64,000 bases of DNA, from contig JBCNJP010000017.1 in the NCBI GenBank assembly GCA_039602395.1, forward strand, positions 14,596,315-14,660,314, given 5' to 3'. Made by a program: the position numbers and the translations under genes. Shown one piece after another: positions 12,201 to 24,085 of the stretch. Positions within the stretch are counted from its first letter, which is position 1. The number at the start of each line of letters is the position of its first letter. The notes beneath the pieces were generated by a model. That model saw nothing but the letters and a program-made list of their open reading frames with translations. It had not been told where the DNA came from and made no database searches. The DNA is from Deinandra increscens subsp. villosa. Taxonomy: Eukaryota > Streptophyta > Magnoliopsida > Asterales > Asteraceae.

Positions 12201-15200
12201 GTTGTATTGAAACTCACCTAACAGTAAGAAAGGCCTCATCTTCATGCCAACTTTTCTCAGCATGTACCGTTCCTCTTCAGTGATACCTTCTTTATCTGCT
12301 TCAAGTGGTTGCTTGGTCTCTTCCTTTTCCAGCTCTTCTAGAAGCTTCTCTGCTCTTTCTTTGTTCGCCAATGCCTATCATTGTCAACTTGAAATATATC
12401 ATATGGTGGAAAAATAAAAATGAGTGAATCAATGGATTAGGTAACAGGTGAAATGGGTATTTCATGGGTCAAAGAGTTCTGGTCAGGTTGACAGGCCAAC
12501 ATTCTTTAGTCCTTTCTTTTGGTCACATAAATGATTAATATGATTACAAAAGCAACACTATCAAAACAAAAATCTTTGGTGAATTATGAGATTTAGGATG
12601 TTCAGAGCATATGAATACAGTTTGGCAACTTTCAAACTATTCAACATATCTGATTCATTGAGATAAACATGACCCAAAGGCTGGATCAACTAATTTTTAG
12701 ATGAATGGGCCGAGATTTCCACATCTAAGAACCACCCAATAAATATCATAAAATAATGTACATGTACCTTTTGATCTAAATGCCTACCTGAGACAATTTG
12801 GAACTAGTTTTCTTATTGGGTGGTTTCAAACTATTCAACATATCTGATTCATTGAGATAAACATGACCCAAAGGCTGGATCAACTAATTTTTAGATGAAT
12901 GGGCCGAGATTTCCACATCTAAGAACCACCCAATAAATATCATAAAATAATGTACATGTACCTTTTGATCTAAATGCCTACCTCGGACAATTTGGAACTA
13001 GTTTTCTTAATGGCTGCTTCACGGGACCTTTGTTTCCTTTGCTCAATGGCAATTTCCAGTTTCTGATCTCTAATTCCACTGATTTCAGCCGCAGAGGAAT
13101 TCTCCATTTCCTTATCTTTATTTTCTTGCACATCCGATGAGCTGGCCCTCTTCTTTCTTACTAGTTCATCAACTCCACGGTCCCTTCTCTGTTCTATTGC
13201 AGAAGAAACTGTAGCTGGCAAGAAATCTTTACCTCTATATAGAACAATATATTCCTTATCCCGTGTAAGTAGTGTTCCGCCTGTTAACCACTGCAATTTG
13301 TAATGCATAAAAATAATGTTGGGAAAATTTTATAAAAAAATACCGACGAAATTCATTGACACTCTGAGTTACATTGTATTGTATAGTATGATGGAGATAA
13401 AATATATTGCAAGAGTTCAGTACTACAGTGTTTTCTTTGTAATTTAGAAAAGAATCCAACAGTCTTGAGAATAAAAGAAACAAGGAATATAAGATGAAAA
13501 CAGGTTTGACTCTAACCTGTATTAAGAAAATCCAGCTTAATATAAACTGCTAAATATCTTATGAGTGAGGGCTTCCCCTATAGGTGCAAAATCGGTGGCT
13601 TGGCGAGTTGAGTAATCGGTCAAAACCAATCAATTCTTTGGCAGGGTCAAAACGAGCAACAGTTTTTTGGCTTTTTTATTTTCGTAGATAATTAGTATAC
13701 TAAATATGATTACAAAAACAATTAATAAAGGTCCAATTTTTCGGATAAAACAGTTTAGGAGGTTGTACAGACTTGAGAGTCAGTTAAGGGTGAGTTTAAC
13801 ACCGTTCGACCACATTAACTTGTTTCTTATTAGCATTTCTTTTAGTCTTACTCATTTGACTTGTTGGTAATCAATATAATTCCACAGACCCCGTTTTCAA
13901 GTAAATTGGTTAAAATTGCAATTTGTAGTGTCACCCATAGAAATACTTTTGAAATCAAATTAATGTACCAAAAATGTTGAGAATTTCACATGATGTATGA
14001 AAGTTAGAGTAATATAAGTACGTTAAATTCAGCTCCAACAAATGTATGCTTCACTTCTGTATCAATTATAAGCAACTTAAACAAGGACTATTGGGTCCAC
14101 TAACTCCAGTAATGCTTCAATATAGTATCAATTTTAGGTAACTTAAACTTGTAAACTGACCTTTAATTCTTCAGCCATCAGGTCACTGTTGGTATTCTGC
14201 ACTCCTCTCTTAACAGCAATCTTTGCAATCTCACATTTCTCCCAAAGCTTTAATATGGCTGCAGCCAACCCCTGAAGTTTCCTATTTCTACCTGATACAA
14301 GGAAAAGACAAGAGGAAAATGACAAATGGTATTGGTAGCAAAATGGGCAGATCGGATGTGGTCTGTGTGGACATCAGCTTAAAATGATTAGGCTGTGTTG
14401 ACCTGACAATACTTTCCTTCCTTTTTATCTCATAAATAATAATATATTAAATATAATTACAAATTAACTTTGATTAAGGAAATGAATATGTTTCCCAAAT
14501 AAACAATTTAAGAGTTTGTAAACCCTTGATTATGTCATTGACCACTTTTGAGTTTCCATTTAACTAGTTTTTAAGTTTTACCCATTTGATCTGTTACCAT
14601 AAAATATAGCTGAGATTAAAGTGGGATATTTGACCCATTGATTTATGAATGGGTAGAATCAGGTTATCATCTCTCTTAAAGGGTTATAATAAGATTAGCC
14701 AAAAATAACATGGGTCGAACAAGTCAAACAGGTTGAAAGTCACCTGAAATAAACTGTTAATGCAAACAACCTCTAAAGTCTAAACACTATATCAAGATAT
14801 TAGATTATTTGTATGTTTTTTTATGATAATCTTTAACACACTGACAATTCAATAAAGCGAACATTTTGTACAAGAAGTGTTTTAGGTCAGCCTGACGCCC
14901 TGACCCATTCAGATATTACATGTTTTGCACCTTTTACACAGATGGACCCATCCATATAGATAAGTTTTATTGCCACCTGTAACTAACTATAGCAGATAGA
15001 AATCTTGTTCAGGAGTCACTGACCTAAAGCAAAATGACATGGTAAAGGTCTCCCAAGTCTTCTTAGAATTGTCATCTCATCGTTTGTTAATTTTGGTTGA
15101 ACTCCAAACGGAAGGAGCCGAAATGGCTTCCTGTATCCAGGAACAACTGCTGGTAAAAGGTCAGCATCAACCGGTAACGGTTCATATCCATACCAATCAG

Positions 15201-16747
15201 TGAACCGTGGACCCAGTCCATCCAAAAGCTGGTTAGATTCTTCAGCGAGTTGGGCCTCCCCTGGAAGCTGAAACCGGACCCTGGTTCGAGAACCCACGCC
15301 CTGAATCAAAGGCGGTTGAGTTGTTTTTGTGCCAATCAAGTAGCTTTCTTCACCACTGCCCTCTTCAGAGTCCATAGATGCACTCATTGGGTCATCAACA
15401 GATGCATCATCTGGTTTTCGTTTACTAGTAAAGAAATAAGGATACTTGTAGTCCGCTCCTCTGTACAATATTATAATACTTCCGGATCTCCAAATAACCA
15501 GACCCCCAGTTTTTCTCTGTGAAAAATTGTTACAAACAGAAATCTAAGTCAAATAAACTTGATTCATGAGTGAAAAGTCAATATAAGTTTGACTACCCAC
15601 TGATTGACCAAAGTTCTACTGTTTCTTCAAATATAGAGTATAGACATGCATTTGCAAAGTGATAATTGCAACTTAAACAAATAAAATGTGCTTATTAAAT
15701 AACCTAAGATTGATGTCAATAACCAATTTTCTCACAACAAACTCGCTTTCTTTCAAAGTTTGACTAGACACTAATTGATCAAAGTTCTACCGTTTCTTCG
15801 AATTATTCACATATGCAGAACCAAAATAGTTCCACGAAAACACCCTAAGTTGATTATCAATTTAATCACGCATCAACATCCCCTAATTGTCAAATTCACA
15901 AATGGGCCAACTTCTAACTTTGAAACAGGCAAGACCTGCAAAGTTAAAATGATCAAAAGAAGGATTTCTAACTAAAGAACAATAATGGTATACTACTGAA
16001 AACAACACATATTGCTCATCTAACCTCTAGTAAATCATGAGTTCTCTTCATGTTCAATCTACTCATATCCTCGCAGACAATCTTTACAAGCTCATTCCTC
16101 CTCCACCTCTCATGGATTCCATTAACAATCCCCTCAGTAATCCCAGCCTTCCCAATCTTAAGCCTCGTCTTGATAGCAATCCCCAAACTTCTCAGCCTCC
16201 TTAACTCCTCTCGTGGCAGCTTCAATTCCGCCATTGTTGGCACCTTCTCACTCTCCGTATTATTCCCTTCCATTCTCCTCTTATCCTTTTCTTCTTTCTT
16301 CTCCTTCCAAACCTCCCGCCGGAGCTCATGATACCTTCTTATCGCATTACCGGAGCCAGGCTCCGGGACCGGATTCTCAGGAGTGGTCCAACTCGGGTCA
16401 AGCGTGTGCCCGACCCGGTACTTAGGTAACCGATTAGGTAAAGGAACAAATATTTCACCGGGAGAGGTAGTTAGCGTTAGGTTACCTTGCGGTGGTGAAG
16501 GTTGTTGATTCTCCGAACTGTCTTCGACGTAACCTAAGCTGCGAAGCTTATCGGCGATTCTTCGAATTGCTGACTGAGGCAGGCTTTTGGTGTCGGCGGG
16601 GGAGGCGGAGGCGGAGGCACGGAGGAGAAACGAAGTCCGGCGAATGTGGTAAGGAAATTGTGGACGGAGGTTTTTGGGGAGATGAGAGTGAGGGAGTAAG
16701 GGTTTTGGGAGGGTTTTGGGGGAAATTGAGGGTTGTTGAAGCAACAT
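6242..16747 (-). CDS. CFM2: CRM-domain splicing factor CFM2, chloroplastic (complete, 13 exons)
   Basis: CFM2 is a nucleus-encoded CRM protein that helps splice plastid introns; Arabidopsis CFM2 acts on trnL, ndhA, clpP and ycf3 introns. Exons on the minus strand are 16025-16747, 15024-15516, 14161-14291, 12982-13290, 12218-12374, 11310-11602, 10964-11023, 10810-10863, 10616-10711, 9727-9861, 8554-8746, 6557-6687 and 6242-6469. All have GT-AG borders and matching phases, and they total 3003 nt, giving 1000 residues. The start MLLQQPSISPKTLPKP opens a likely transit peptide. Four CRM domains lie near residues 170-275 (GKAGITEGIVNGIHERW), 387-480 (GRNRKLQGLAAAI), 585-680 (GRRGVFDGTVENMHLHWKY) and 860-950 (GRSNIVSGVAKTIK). 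Each ends in a strand of the ILYRG/VLYRG/IVYRG type. Four domains and 1000 residues fit CFM2 rather than CFM3. Exons 7 to 10 encode an acidic linker between domains 3 and 4. The introns are long and hold several MITEs. Confidence 0.95.
7373..7984. mobile_element. foldback MITE with ~150-bp inverted arms in CFM2 intron 12
   Basis: The left arm begins GGAAAATTGGCGTCATTTAAT and the right arm is its near reverse complement, ending CCAATTTTCC. The arms match over about 150 bp. TTAA flanks both ends but could equally be part of the repeat. The left arm also has an internal ~35-bp tandem repeat (CCACCTTTTC CGGCCGCTAACC type). There is no coding capacity. Confidence 0.65.
8008..8433. mobile_element. 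Mutator-type MITE with 9-bp target duplication in CFM2 intron 11
   Basis: The ends are long inverted repeats starting GGGAAAATCACCAAAATGACC, matched by GGTCATTTTGATTTTTCCC at the right end, with about 75 bp per arm. The direct repeat TATAAAGAT flanks the element at 7999-8007 and 8434-8442. A perfect 9-bp target duplication is the mark of Mutator-like transposition. The element carries no genes. Confidence 0.75.
9048..9574. mobile_element. MITE-like inverted-repeat element in CFM2 intron 10
   Basis: The left end CTTGGTTTTAAAA and the right end TTTTAAAACCAAG are a perfect 13-bp inverted repeat. The inside has GCG- and CATC-rich arms and, at about 9235-9400, a degenerate tandem array of the phrase TTTGTTCAATCGATGGTC. 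No convincing target duplication was found. Confidence 0.5.
12631..13012. repeat. 194-bp tandem duplication spanning the exon 4 / intron 4 border of CFM2
   Basis: Positions 12631-12818 and 12825-13012 are nearly identical direct copies with an offset of 194 bp. Each holds intron sequence plus the last part of exon 4 with its GT donor on the minus strand. The copy joined to the real exon is the right one; the left copy leaves a spare exon end and donor inside intron 4. The partial CFM2 copy at 1-2408 has no such duplication, so the event is recent or allelic. The short joint (12814-12823, TATTGGGTGG) is the reverse complement of a motif inside each copy. Confidence 0.85.
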
Positions 16748-16964
16748 TTGGGGATATTGGCTAGAATATAGTCGAATTGTTCATCTGAAGCTGAATTTCT
16801 TACGGTTGTTGTTCAAATTCTCCGCTCCAAATCGCTCGATTGAGAGCAGTTTATTGTGTTGTTTGTTGTTCAAAGTCGAACAAGAACAGTTGCAGGGTCT
16901 ATCCACTCGATGTCTAGAAGGTATTACGGAAATGAATAACTTTGACTTGTTTCCTTTTTTCAGA

Positions 16965-16990
16965 GAAAAAGTATATATATTATTTTGTTT
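16965..16990 (-). promoter_or_regulatory. candidate TATA box of CFM2
   Basis: On the minus strand this reads AATAATATATATAC, about 225 bp upstream of the CFM2 start codon. It is a plausible core promoter by sequence and distance, with no further support. Confidence 0.3.
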
Positions 16991-16999
16991 AACAGCAGT

Positions 17000-17880
17000 T
17001 TTTTATTAGAACAAATAGATTTAAATAGTCATACTTATTTACTATTGGTCAGTAATAATTCAATAACTTTTTAAAAAAAATTACATGTATCCTCCTATTT
17101 TGAATCTTAATTGAATATTTACTTAATCTATCTAATAAATTGCCGTTCAAAAAAAAATCTATCTAATAAATTGCATATTTATCCGTATTTAATAAACTTT
17201 TACTTATGGACAAAAATACCCCTAAAGCAATAAGACTCCATGACTATCTGATTCTCCCTCTCCTACCTGAGTTTCACTTTCTTCTTTTCTCTTCTCCATT
17301 CGATTTGGATTTAGAAGAAGCGATCTACCACAGGTACAAGATGATATCATTTAAACTTGCACGTACTACAGGCAACGATTATTTGAAATTGTGAGCATAT
17401 TAGAAAGTGTTGACGATATCATAAATTAGATATGGATTAAAACTGATTATTTTATTTTATATATATTAAATGTTGTGGCGCTTTTTTTTTAAGATATCTT
17501 TTTTAATAGATCTTTTTATTCTTTCAGATCAAAGTATATCGATCTTGTTATATCCATAACAGTTCCATAACATATATATCTTTTCTTTTTCTTTTTTACC
17601 AAAACTATATTTGAGCATGTTTTCGTGATTATCTTTCAATTGGCAACAACTTGAAATCACAATCTTCCTAATCTAATAAACAATTACAATTTAGGCCACA
17701 TGTCGACACCATATTAATTCTCACACCAAAATTCCCCCCAAACCCACATATATCCGTATATTCTAATAAATCGTCACGCGGATCTGCAATAACCCGTATT
17801 CTTGACCCGAACAATATAACCTAAATTTGCTTCAACCCTAACTAGCCACATCCAATTCTAATCTGCTTCAACACTCACAC
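17000..17880. other. AT-rich intergenic stretch, nothing recognised
   Basis: This is the spacer upstream of CFM2. The small open frames here are not convincing. No repeat with clear ends was seen. Confidence 0.5.
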
Positions 17881-18086
17881 GCCAGAGACAGAATCTGATT
17901 CATTCCTATCACCATCCTTCGATCATCGTTCATCAATCTGATTCTTTCCTTTTTTTCATCGCTCTATGCTTCCATCGCGTTTCTTCCCCCTTCGTGTTTG
18001 GAAAACCCTTCGATTTATGGGAGTGTTCTCTGCAAAGTTGGGATTTACAAATCGAAGAGGAACGATTTGGGTGGCTTAGATTGAGG
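17881..18086 (+). other. possible 5' leader or first exon of an interrupted host gene
   Basis: The pyrimidine-rich run (CATCCTTCGATCATCG, TTTCTTCCCCCTTCGTG) followed by a GAG|GTAAACG donor at 18085 looks like a plant 5' leader with a first-intron donor. The gypsy element inserted about 380 bp downstream. No coding exon could be tied to it, so this is a weak call. Confidence 0.25.
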
Positions 18087-18469
18087 TAAACGTTGTCTTG
18101 TAGTTTAATCTATTCGTTAATGTTTATTCTCACACTTTTACCTTCAAATTGTTTGTGTAGATGCAACCCATGTATACTCTTGCTTATGTAAGGGAGTGTC
18201 TAGGATTGAGTACCACCCTTTACCTCACCAGAAAATGCTAGGGTTCAATAAGCAATCCCAAACACCCTCTAAATCATATTTGTTTACAACAAAATTTTAG
18301 GTAATCTCTCAGATGTACAAGCATGTTGGTTATACAGATCTAAATCATAACTATACAAGATTTTTAAATGAAACTATATAATTTTGTAAAAGGAAACCTA
18401 TGAAGTATTGTAGGGAGAAACCAATGTAATTTTCATTCTTTAACCTCAGGCATCTAACGAATCACAATA

Positions 18470-18795
18470 TGATAGCGAATGAGAATGTAAAGGCTACAAA
18501 CATTAAGGACTTGAAAGCAATTGTGATTAAGGGAGGGGTGGATGGAAAAAGTGGCTAAGTAGCATTAGGAGTTAGTTATAAATAAAGGGTGGGGGGGGGG
18601 GGGACCTCATTGAGGTGTCAGGGAATATTGTTAGTTTGTTAGAGGGCTCTTACCTCATTGTGAGGAAGAGAAGGGAATTACCCCTGGTTAATCATCATCA
18701 CCACATTTCCAGTTTTGAATAAATATAGCATACGTTCTTTTCATTTCATTTCATCTTCTCAATTCAATTCCATTTTTGAATTACAAACCCTAACA
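18470..18795 (+). repeat. 5' LTR of the gypsy element
   Basis: This 326-bp direct repeat is highly similar to 24363-24693. It starts TGATAGCGAATGAG, ends AACCCTAACA, and is preceded by target duplication CAATA. Confidence 0.9.
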
Positions 18796-18864
18796 TTGGT
18801 CCGACCTGCCGCTTCCATCACTCCCCATCATTCTCCAATTTTAGAATCGTTTCTCTGTTTAACC

Positions 18865-20331
18865 ATGGTGAACAACACATCTCGTATCGATATCATTGAG
18901 TCTCAGCATCAACAGCTAGCGGGAGTGGTGGCTTCAATGAATTCTGCCTTCACCGAGCAGTTCTCGGAGATCCGCTCCATGCTATCAGAGTTACTGAAGA
19001 AACCCGATCCCGATTCCGATACGAAGCTCATTGAGAATTCCTCTGGGTCAGTCATTCCATGGGCCGCTAAGAAGGTCACATTACCTGAGTTCTCGGGCTT
19101 CGGTCCACAGGGTTGGATTCACAAGGCAAATCTGTATTTCGATGTTAACAAAACGTCACTGGAATTACGTCTCCGGTTGGCTGAGCTCGGCATGTGCGGC
19201 GTAGCGCAACACTGGTTCACCATCACTACCCAATCGCGCCCTAATCTGACCTGGATGGAGTTTCAATCTGAAATGTTGCGTCGCTTCAATGGCCTGGAAA
19301 TTCAGAACCCCTACGAACAACTCTCCGTTCTGAAACAAGGTACTTCTATTCTGGACTATATAGATGACTTTGAGTATTTGCTTTCCCTGGTTCCGACGTT
19401 GTCGGAAAATCAAGCTATCGGTTACTTCGTCGCTGGCCTCCGCGATGACGTTCGTCGTTGGGTCCGGTTACACCGGCCGATGACGCGCCTCGATGCGATG
19501 AATCTCGCTCGGGATGTGATGCAGCTCCTGCATCCCGACGATAGCGGTGGTTCGGCGGCTCGTTTGCGCTACTCTGTTCTTCCGTCGGCGGTTGCGTATT
19601 CCTAAATGCCCTCTGGAATTTCTGCTATGGTCTATTCGGGTTTAAACCTACCTAGATCGGGCCATCCACTTCTGTTGGGCCCACCTAACTCCACCACAGC
19701 TGATAAGAAAAGTTCTATGGGTGTTGGGCCTCTTGGGCCTACTACTTCGTTGGCTGCTAATTTGTCTTCCGCTGGAGTAGTTACAAACAGAGATCGGGGC
19801 ACCCGAAACTTGTCTCGCGCCGAGTATGACGATCGCCGGAAGAAAGGGTTGTGTTTCCGTTACGGGCAACTCTATAGCCCAGCTCACAAATGTCCCGAGG
19901 GTGGTGCTCTTCGTATCCTTGTTTTGGGTGATGACGAGGTCGATCCCGACACTCCTATTCCTCCGCCCATCGGTGCACTTTCATTGTTCGAATCCAAATC
20001 AGCATTGGATCAATCGGGTGGGGCTGCGTTAATGGAGATTGGAGGTATTCTCCATGGTCAAGTGTTGCGTTTTTTGGTTGATAGTGGCTCAACTCACAAT
20101 CTCGTATCCAAGTTTTGGGTGGATACTTTGGGCTTACCGGTATCTCCGATTCCCCCTACTACGTTCACGGTGGGCAACGGGCAGACTTGTACTATCTCCA
20201 CCCAATGTTTATCGCTCACCTTTCGCTTGGATGCACACGATTTCACCTTGGATGCGTTGGTATGTGATGCCCTTCCGCGTGACTTTGTTCTTGGCATGCC
20301 ATGGCTCGCGGGGTTGGGTGAAGTGGTCCAT
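18865..20331 (+). pseudogene. gypsy gag-protease ORF (one in-frame stop, then cut by LARD)
   Basis: The frame starts at ATG 18865 in a good context (AACCATGG). Residues 1 to about 246 are gag: an N-terminal coiled region, then the capsid-like block with WIHKANLYF and YIDDFEYLL. A single TAA at 19603 interrupts the frame, which then continues. The zinc knuckle reads CFRYGQLYSPAHKC, so the second Cys of CX2CX4HX4C has become Tyr. The aspartic protease follows with its active-site motif DSGSTHN and the later FVLGMPWL strand. The frame breaks at 20331 where the LARD begins. With both a stop and a damaged zinc knuckle, this copy is unlikely to make working Gag. Confidence 0.85.
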
Positions 20332-20968
20332 TGTTAGGACCGATTTTCACTACGAGAATCTCGATCTTGAGCAAGAACATGGTTCGGATGAGAAAAACTC
20401 AAAAAAAAAACAAATGATGAAGATGATGATGATGAATCAATGGATAATCATAATCATAAGAAAGATGATGAACTAGATCGAATGATTTCATTAATCGAAT
20501 GATTACAATCAAGAAATCATGAAGAACACTCTCTCTCTCTAGAATCCATGACTCACTCTCTCTCTAGAATGGAAATCTCACACTCTACAAGAAAAATCAT
20601 CATCTCCACATTCGGAGACTCCTTTACTTGTAATGGGCACCCTCACTATATATAGTGAGGGTGACTAACGACAGAAAAACATAACTGAATAAATGAAATT
20701 ACAAGTAAATGAGATAAACATAAATAATAATTAAATCAAAGCTGATTAAATTAATCCGAAGCTTGACTCGCTCGAACCGATCTTCCGTTGACTTTTACGT
20801 TGACCGTTGACCCGAACGGTTGACTTTTCCGGAAAACGGTCTTCGGTCCAAACTGCAAGCCTCGAGCATCACAACTTAGTCTCTAAATCGATTCACATGG
20901 ATTCTTCAGTCGAATGCTTCGGTAAACAGATTTGATGGCGTCAGTCACATAGATTTTAAGTTCCAACA
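20332..20968 (-). repeat. 3' LTR of the LARD
   Basis: This is one of two 637-bp LTRs. It contains GATGAT runs and CTCTCTCTCTAGAAT repeats, a palindrome CCCTCACTATATATAGTGAGGG (20640-20661), and several GTTGAC motifs. Confidence 0.9.
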
Positions 20969-22563
20969 ATTTCCCCCTTGACTGATGCTTTCAAATCTGT
21001 TCAATTGCTGAAGAATCGCTCTGCCGTACATCTTCAATGAGAAACTGATAAACCGGAGACAATCTGATGTAGAAATTCCCCCTCTGAATAAGCTTCTTCT
21101 TTTCTTGTTGCTCCAGTTCGAGATCCAAGTGTTCCGCTCACTCGGTTCACACGGTCGGGTACAATACTGAGAAAATGCTACATCTCGGAGTCCAAACCGC
21201 AACAGACAGAATCAGATAAACCAGTTTGACACCGAACATGCTCCAACTTCGAATAATCGACCCGATATCCAGTTCCATAATAATTCCCCCTTATTTCTCT
21301 AAATCTCTCCAAAAACATCCAGTCGGAAGCGGTAAAATCAGATGCAGAGAGTCGAACCGTCGCGATCGGTTGCCTAGAGAAACCGGATAAAAAATCTTGA
21401 AATCGGAAAATCTTGCGAAAAACCGAAAGCCGGATGCTGACAGTTGTGAATAATCTGCTTGACTGAGGTTGGATGCGAAAATAAAATAAATTGTTAAATT
21501 TCTTCAAGAACGGTCATCCGAGAGATTTAATCGGATAAATTCCAATATTAACTGAGATTCCAGTTAATCCGGTTAGTTGACGACAGCGCTGCATCCACTA
21601 AAAATAAACCGTGAGATATAACGAGAAAGCTGAGTAATCAACCGGATAATAAAGCTAACCCGTCAGTGATCGATAGCAAACATTGCGCGCGACGTCAATA
21701 AACGAGAACCCCAATAAAATGAAATAAATCCGTGACCAATAAATTTTTCGCAATTTCGTTCGGGCGTTATCTCCGTTAGTCTCGTAAAAGACTAATAAAA
21801 AATACCCCGCATTTAATTAAAATGCAGAAAATTTAATTAGTTGAGAAAAATCTCTCCAAGAAGACCATAATCCTTGTCAAAATAAACCAACGAATCAGAT
21901 TTTAGCTAGGAGAAAGCACAATCCGTGTGATGGAGATATGGGCCAATCAGAATTGAGTTTGCCTTAGCAATCTACGGCTGAAATGAAGTTGATCCAAGGG
22001 CTGCCATACCTGATCCGTGTGAAATGAGGAGCACCAATCAGAGGCCGGCAGCAACACAACTTTCAACGGATCTTTGAAATGAGGTGGGGCCACACGCTTT
22101 TGCCTCAGCCAATAAGGGATCAACAGCCAAAGGTTGTTTTGCAGCCTTGGGTCCCACTTCCTTATCTCCAGCCAATCAGGAATGGCCAGCCCCAAGCCAC
22201 AACGGTTCTCTTGCATGTCTACTGGGCCCACGAGAATTCTGCTTCACCAATCAGAAAGGGACAGCGGATAAAGGGTTGAGGAAACATGCGACATAGAGGA
22301 GAGAGAGGGTAGCTGCATCATTCCCTATTGCCCAATCAACTCACGCCATGTCAGCGTCGTCTTCTCCTTCCTCGTAAACCCTAATTCTGTCGGAGAGGTC
22401 CACCGGAAAAACGAAGGCCACCGGAAATGCGTATTTCCTTCATAACTCCCATAATACTCAACCAAATTTGACGAAATTTATACCGTTGGGCTCGGAATTC
22501 AACCCTCTACAACCCTAGACGAACAAAACCCATCGAAACGATCTCGAGCAAAAACCCATAAAC

Positions 22564-22750
22564 AAGTCCGCTAACCCCAGAAGTCCGCTAAAGCCTTCCA
22601 GAAGTCCGCTAAAGGGTAGAGAAGTTCGCTAAGACACTTCTCAAGTCCGCTAAGGACTCAAGTTCGCTAAGGCATGCTTCAAGTTCGCTAAAACTGATGA
22701 AGTCCGCTAAGAGGAGAACAAGTCCGCTAAGAACTCAACAAGTCCGCTAG
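22564..22750 (-). repeat. ten copies of an 11-bp motif at ~20-bp spacing inside the LARD
   Basis: The plus-strand motif AAGTYCGCTAA starts at about 22564, 22581, 22602, 22622, 22643, 22660, 22681, 22700, 22720 and 22740. Spacings are 17 to 21 bp. The spacer sequences differ from each other, so the motif itself is what is kept. On the transcript strand it reads TTAGCGGACTT. Its role is unknown. Confidence 0.9.
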
Positions 22751-23448
22751 GCACATCTTCATATCTTCAAAACACTGATGAACAATTCTGGAAAAAGATG
22801 AACACTATGAATACTTACTTGGTGAACTTGAAACTGCCCAGAAACAATCGGAAATCTCGATATGATGCACGAAACATGAAGCTGAACCATTCACGAGATT
22901 ATTGTGGCCACCAACAACCCATAAACAGCAGCTAATCGGATCAAAACAGCCCTTAAATTCTGGAAATCCTCAAGAACACGAAGAACACACACTTACACCG
23001 TCAGTGTGTGTTTTTCCAGATCCGCTCAAACGGTTGAGAATCAGACGAAATGGATGCTTCCAATGGATCCGGAATGCGTTTTCCACTGAGAATCATACCT
23101 TACTTCATCCGAAAACATGAAGAATCGCCCAGAAAATGAAGAATCAAGCTCCAAAATCTTCAAAAACCCCAAATACGGGAAAAACCCAAAAGTTCCGAAA
23201 AAATGAGCTCGGATCTTCAATTTTCCAACAGATTTGAACATGTAAAAGGTGAAATAACATCTAAATGAACTCCCAAACATGAATCCATCATCCATATCAT
23301 CAGAATCCATCCGAAAATGAAGAAAAAATAAGAAAAAGTCTCTAAAAAATAAGTTTTCTCATCTTCACCATTCAAGCTCAAAATCTCAGATTCGAGTGAC
23401 CAGATTCACGGTGAGATGAATCTGATCGGTACCCGCTCTGATACCATT

Positions 23449-24085
23449 TGTTAGGACCGATTTTCACTACGAGAATCTCGATCTTGAGCAAGAACATGGT
23501 TCGGATGAGAAAAACTCAAAAAAAAAACAAATGATGAAGATGATGATGATGAATCAATGGATAATCATAATCATAAGAAAGATGATGAACTAGATCGAAT
23601 GATTTCATTAATCGAATGATTACAATCAAGAAATCATGAAGAACACTCTCTCTCTCTAGAATCCATGACTCACTCTCTCTCTAGAATGGAAATCTCACAC
23701 TATACAAGAAAAATCATCATCTCCACATTCGGAGACTCCTTTACTTGTAATGGGCACCCTCACTATATATAGTGAGGGTGACTAACGACAGAAAAACATA
23801 ACTGAATAAATGAAATTACAAGTAAATGAGATAAACATAAATAATAATTAAATCAAAGCTGATTAAATTAATCCGAAGCTTGACTCGCTCGAACCGATCT
23901 TCCGTTGACTTTTACGTTGACCGTTGACCCGAACGGTTGACTTTTCCGGAAAACGGTCTTCGGTCCAAACTGCAAGCCTCGAGCATCACAACTTAGTCTC
24001 TAAATCGATTCACATGGATTCTTCAGTCGAATGCTTCGGTAAACAGATTTGATGGCGTCAGTCACATAGATTTTAAGTTCCAACA
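23449..24085 (-). repeat. 5' LTR of the LARD
   Basis: This LTR is nearly identical to 20332-20968. On the minus strand the initiator-Met tRNA primer site follows directly. Confidence 0.9.

Larger units (their letters stand above)
20332..24085 (-). mobile_element. young non-coding LTR retrotransposon (LARD) nested in the gypsy element
   Basis: Two 637-bp LTRs (20332-20968 and 23449-24085) are almost identical; I saw one difference (C/A near 20584 against A near 23701). Orientation is minus. The primer-binding site TGGTATCAGAGCGGGTACC sits two bases inside the right LTR (23428-23446, minus strand), and a purine tract AAGGGGGAAAT sits beside the left LTR (20969-20979). The 2.5-kb interior has no gag or pol reading frame, so the element depends on proteins made elsewhere. 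The only flanking repeat is the 3-bp CAT (20329-20331 and 24086-24088), shorter than the usual 5 bp. Confidence 0.9.

Noticed and set aside
18796..18815. Canonical primer-binding site of the gypsy element
   Set aside because: TTGGTCCGACC does not match the initiator-Met complement, and I could not assign another tRNA with confidence.
22564..22750. CRISPR-like array
   Set aside because: The motif is only 11 bp with ~9-bp spacers, inside a plant retroelement, with no cas genes.
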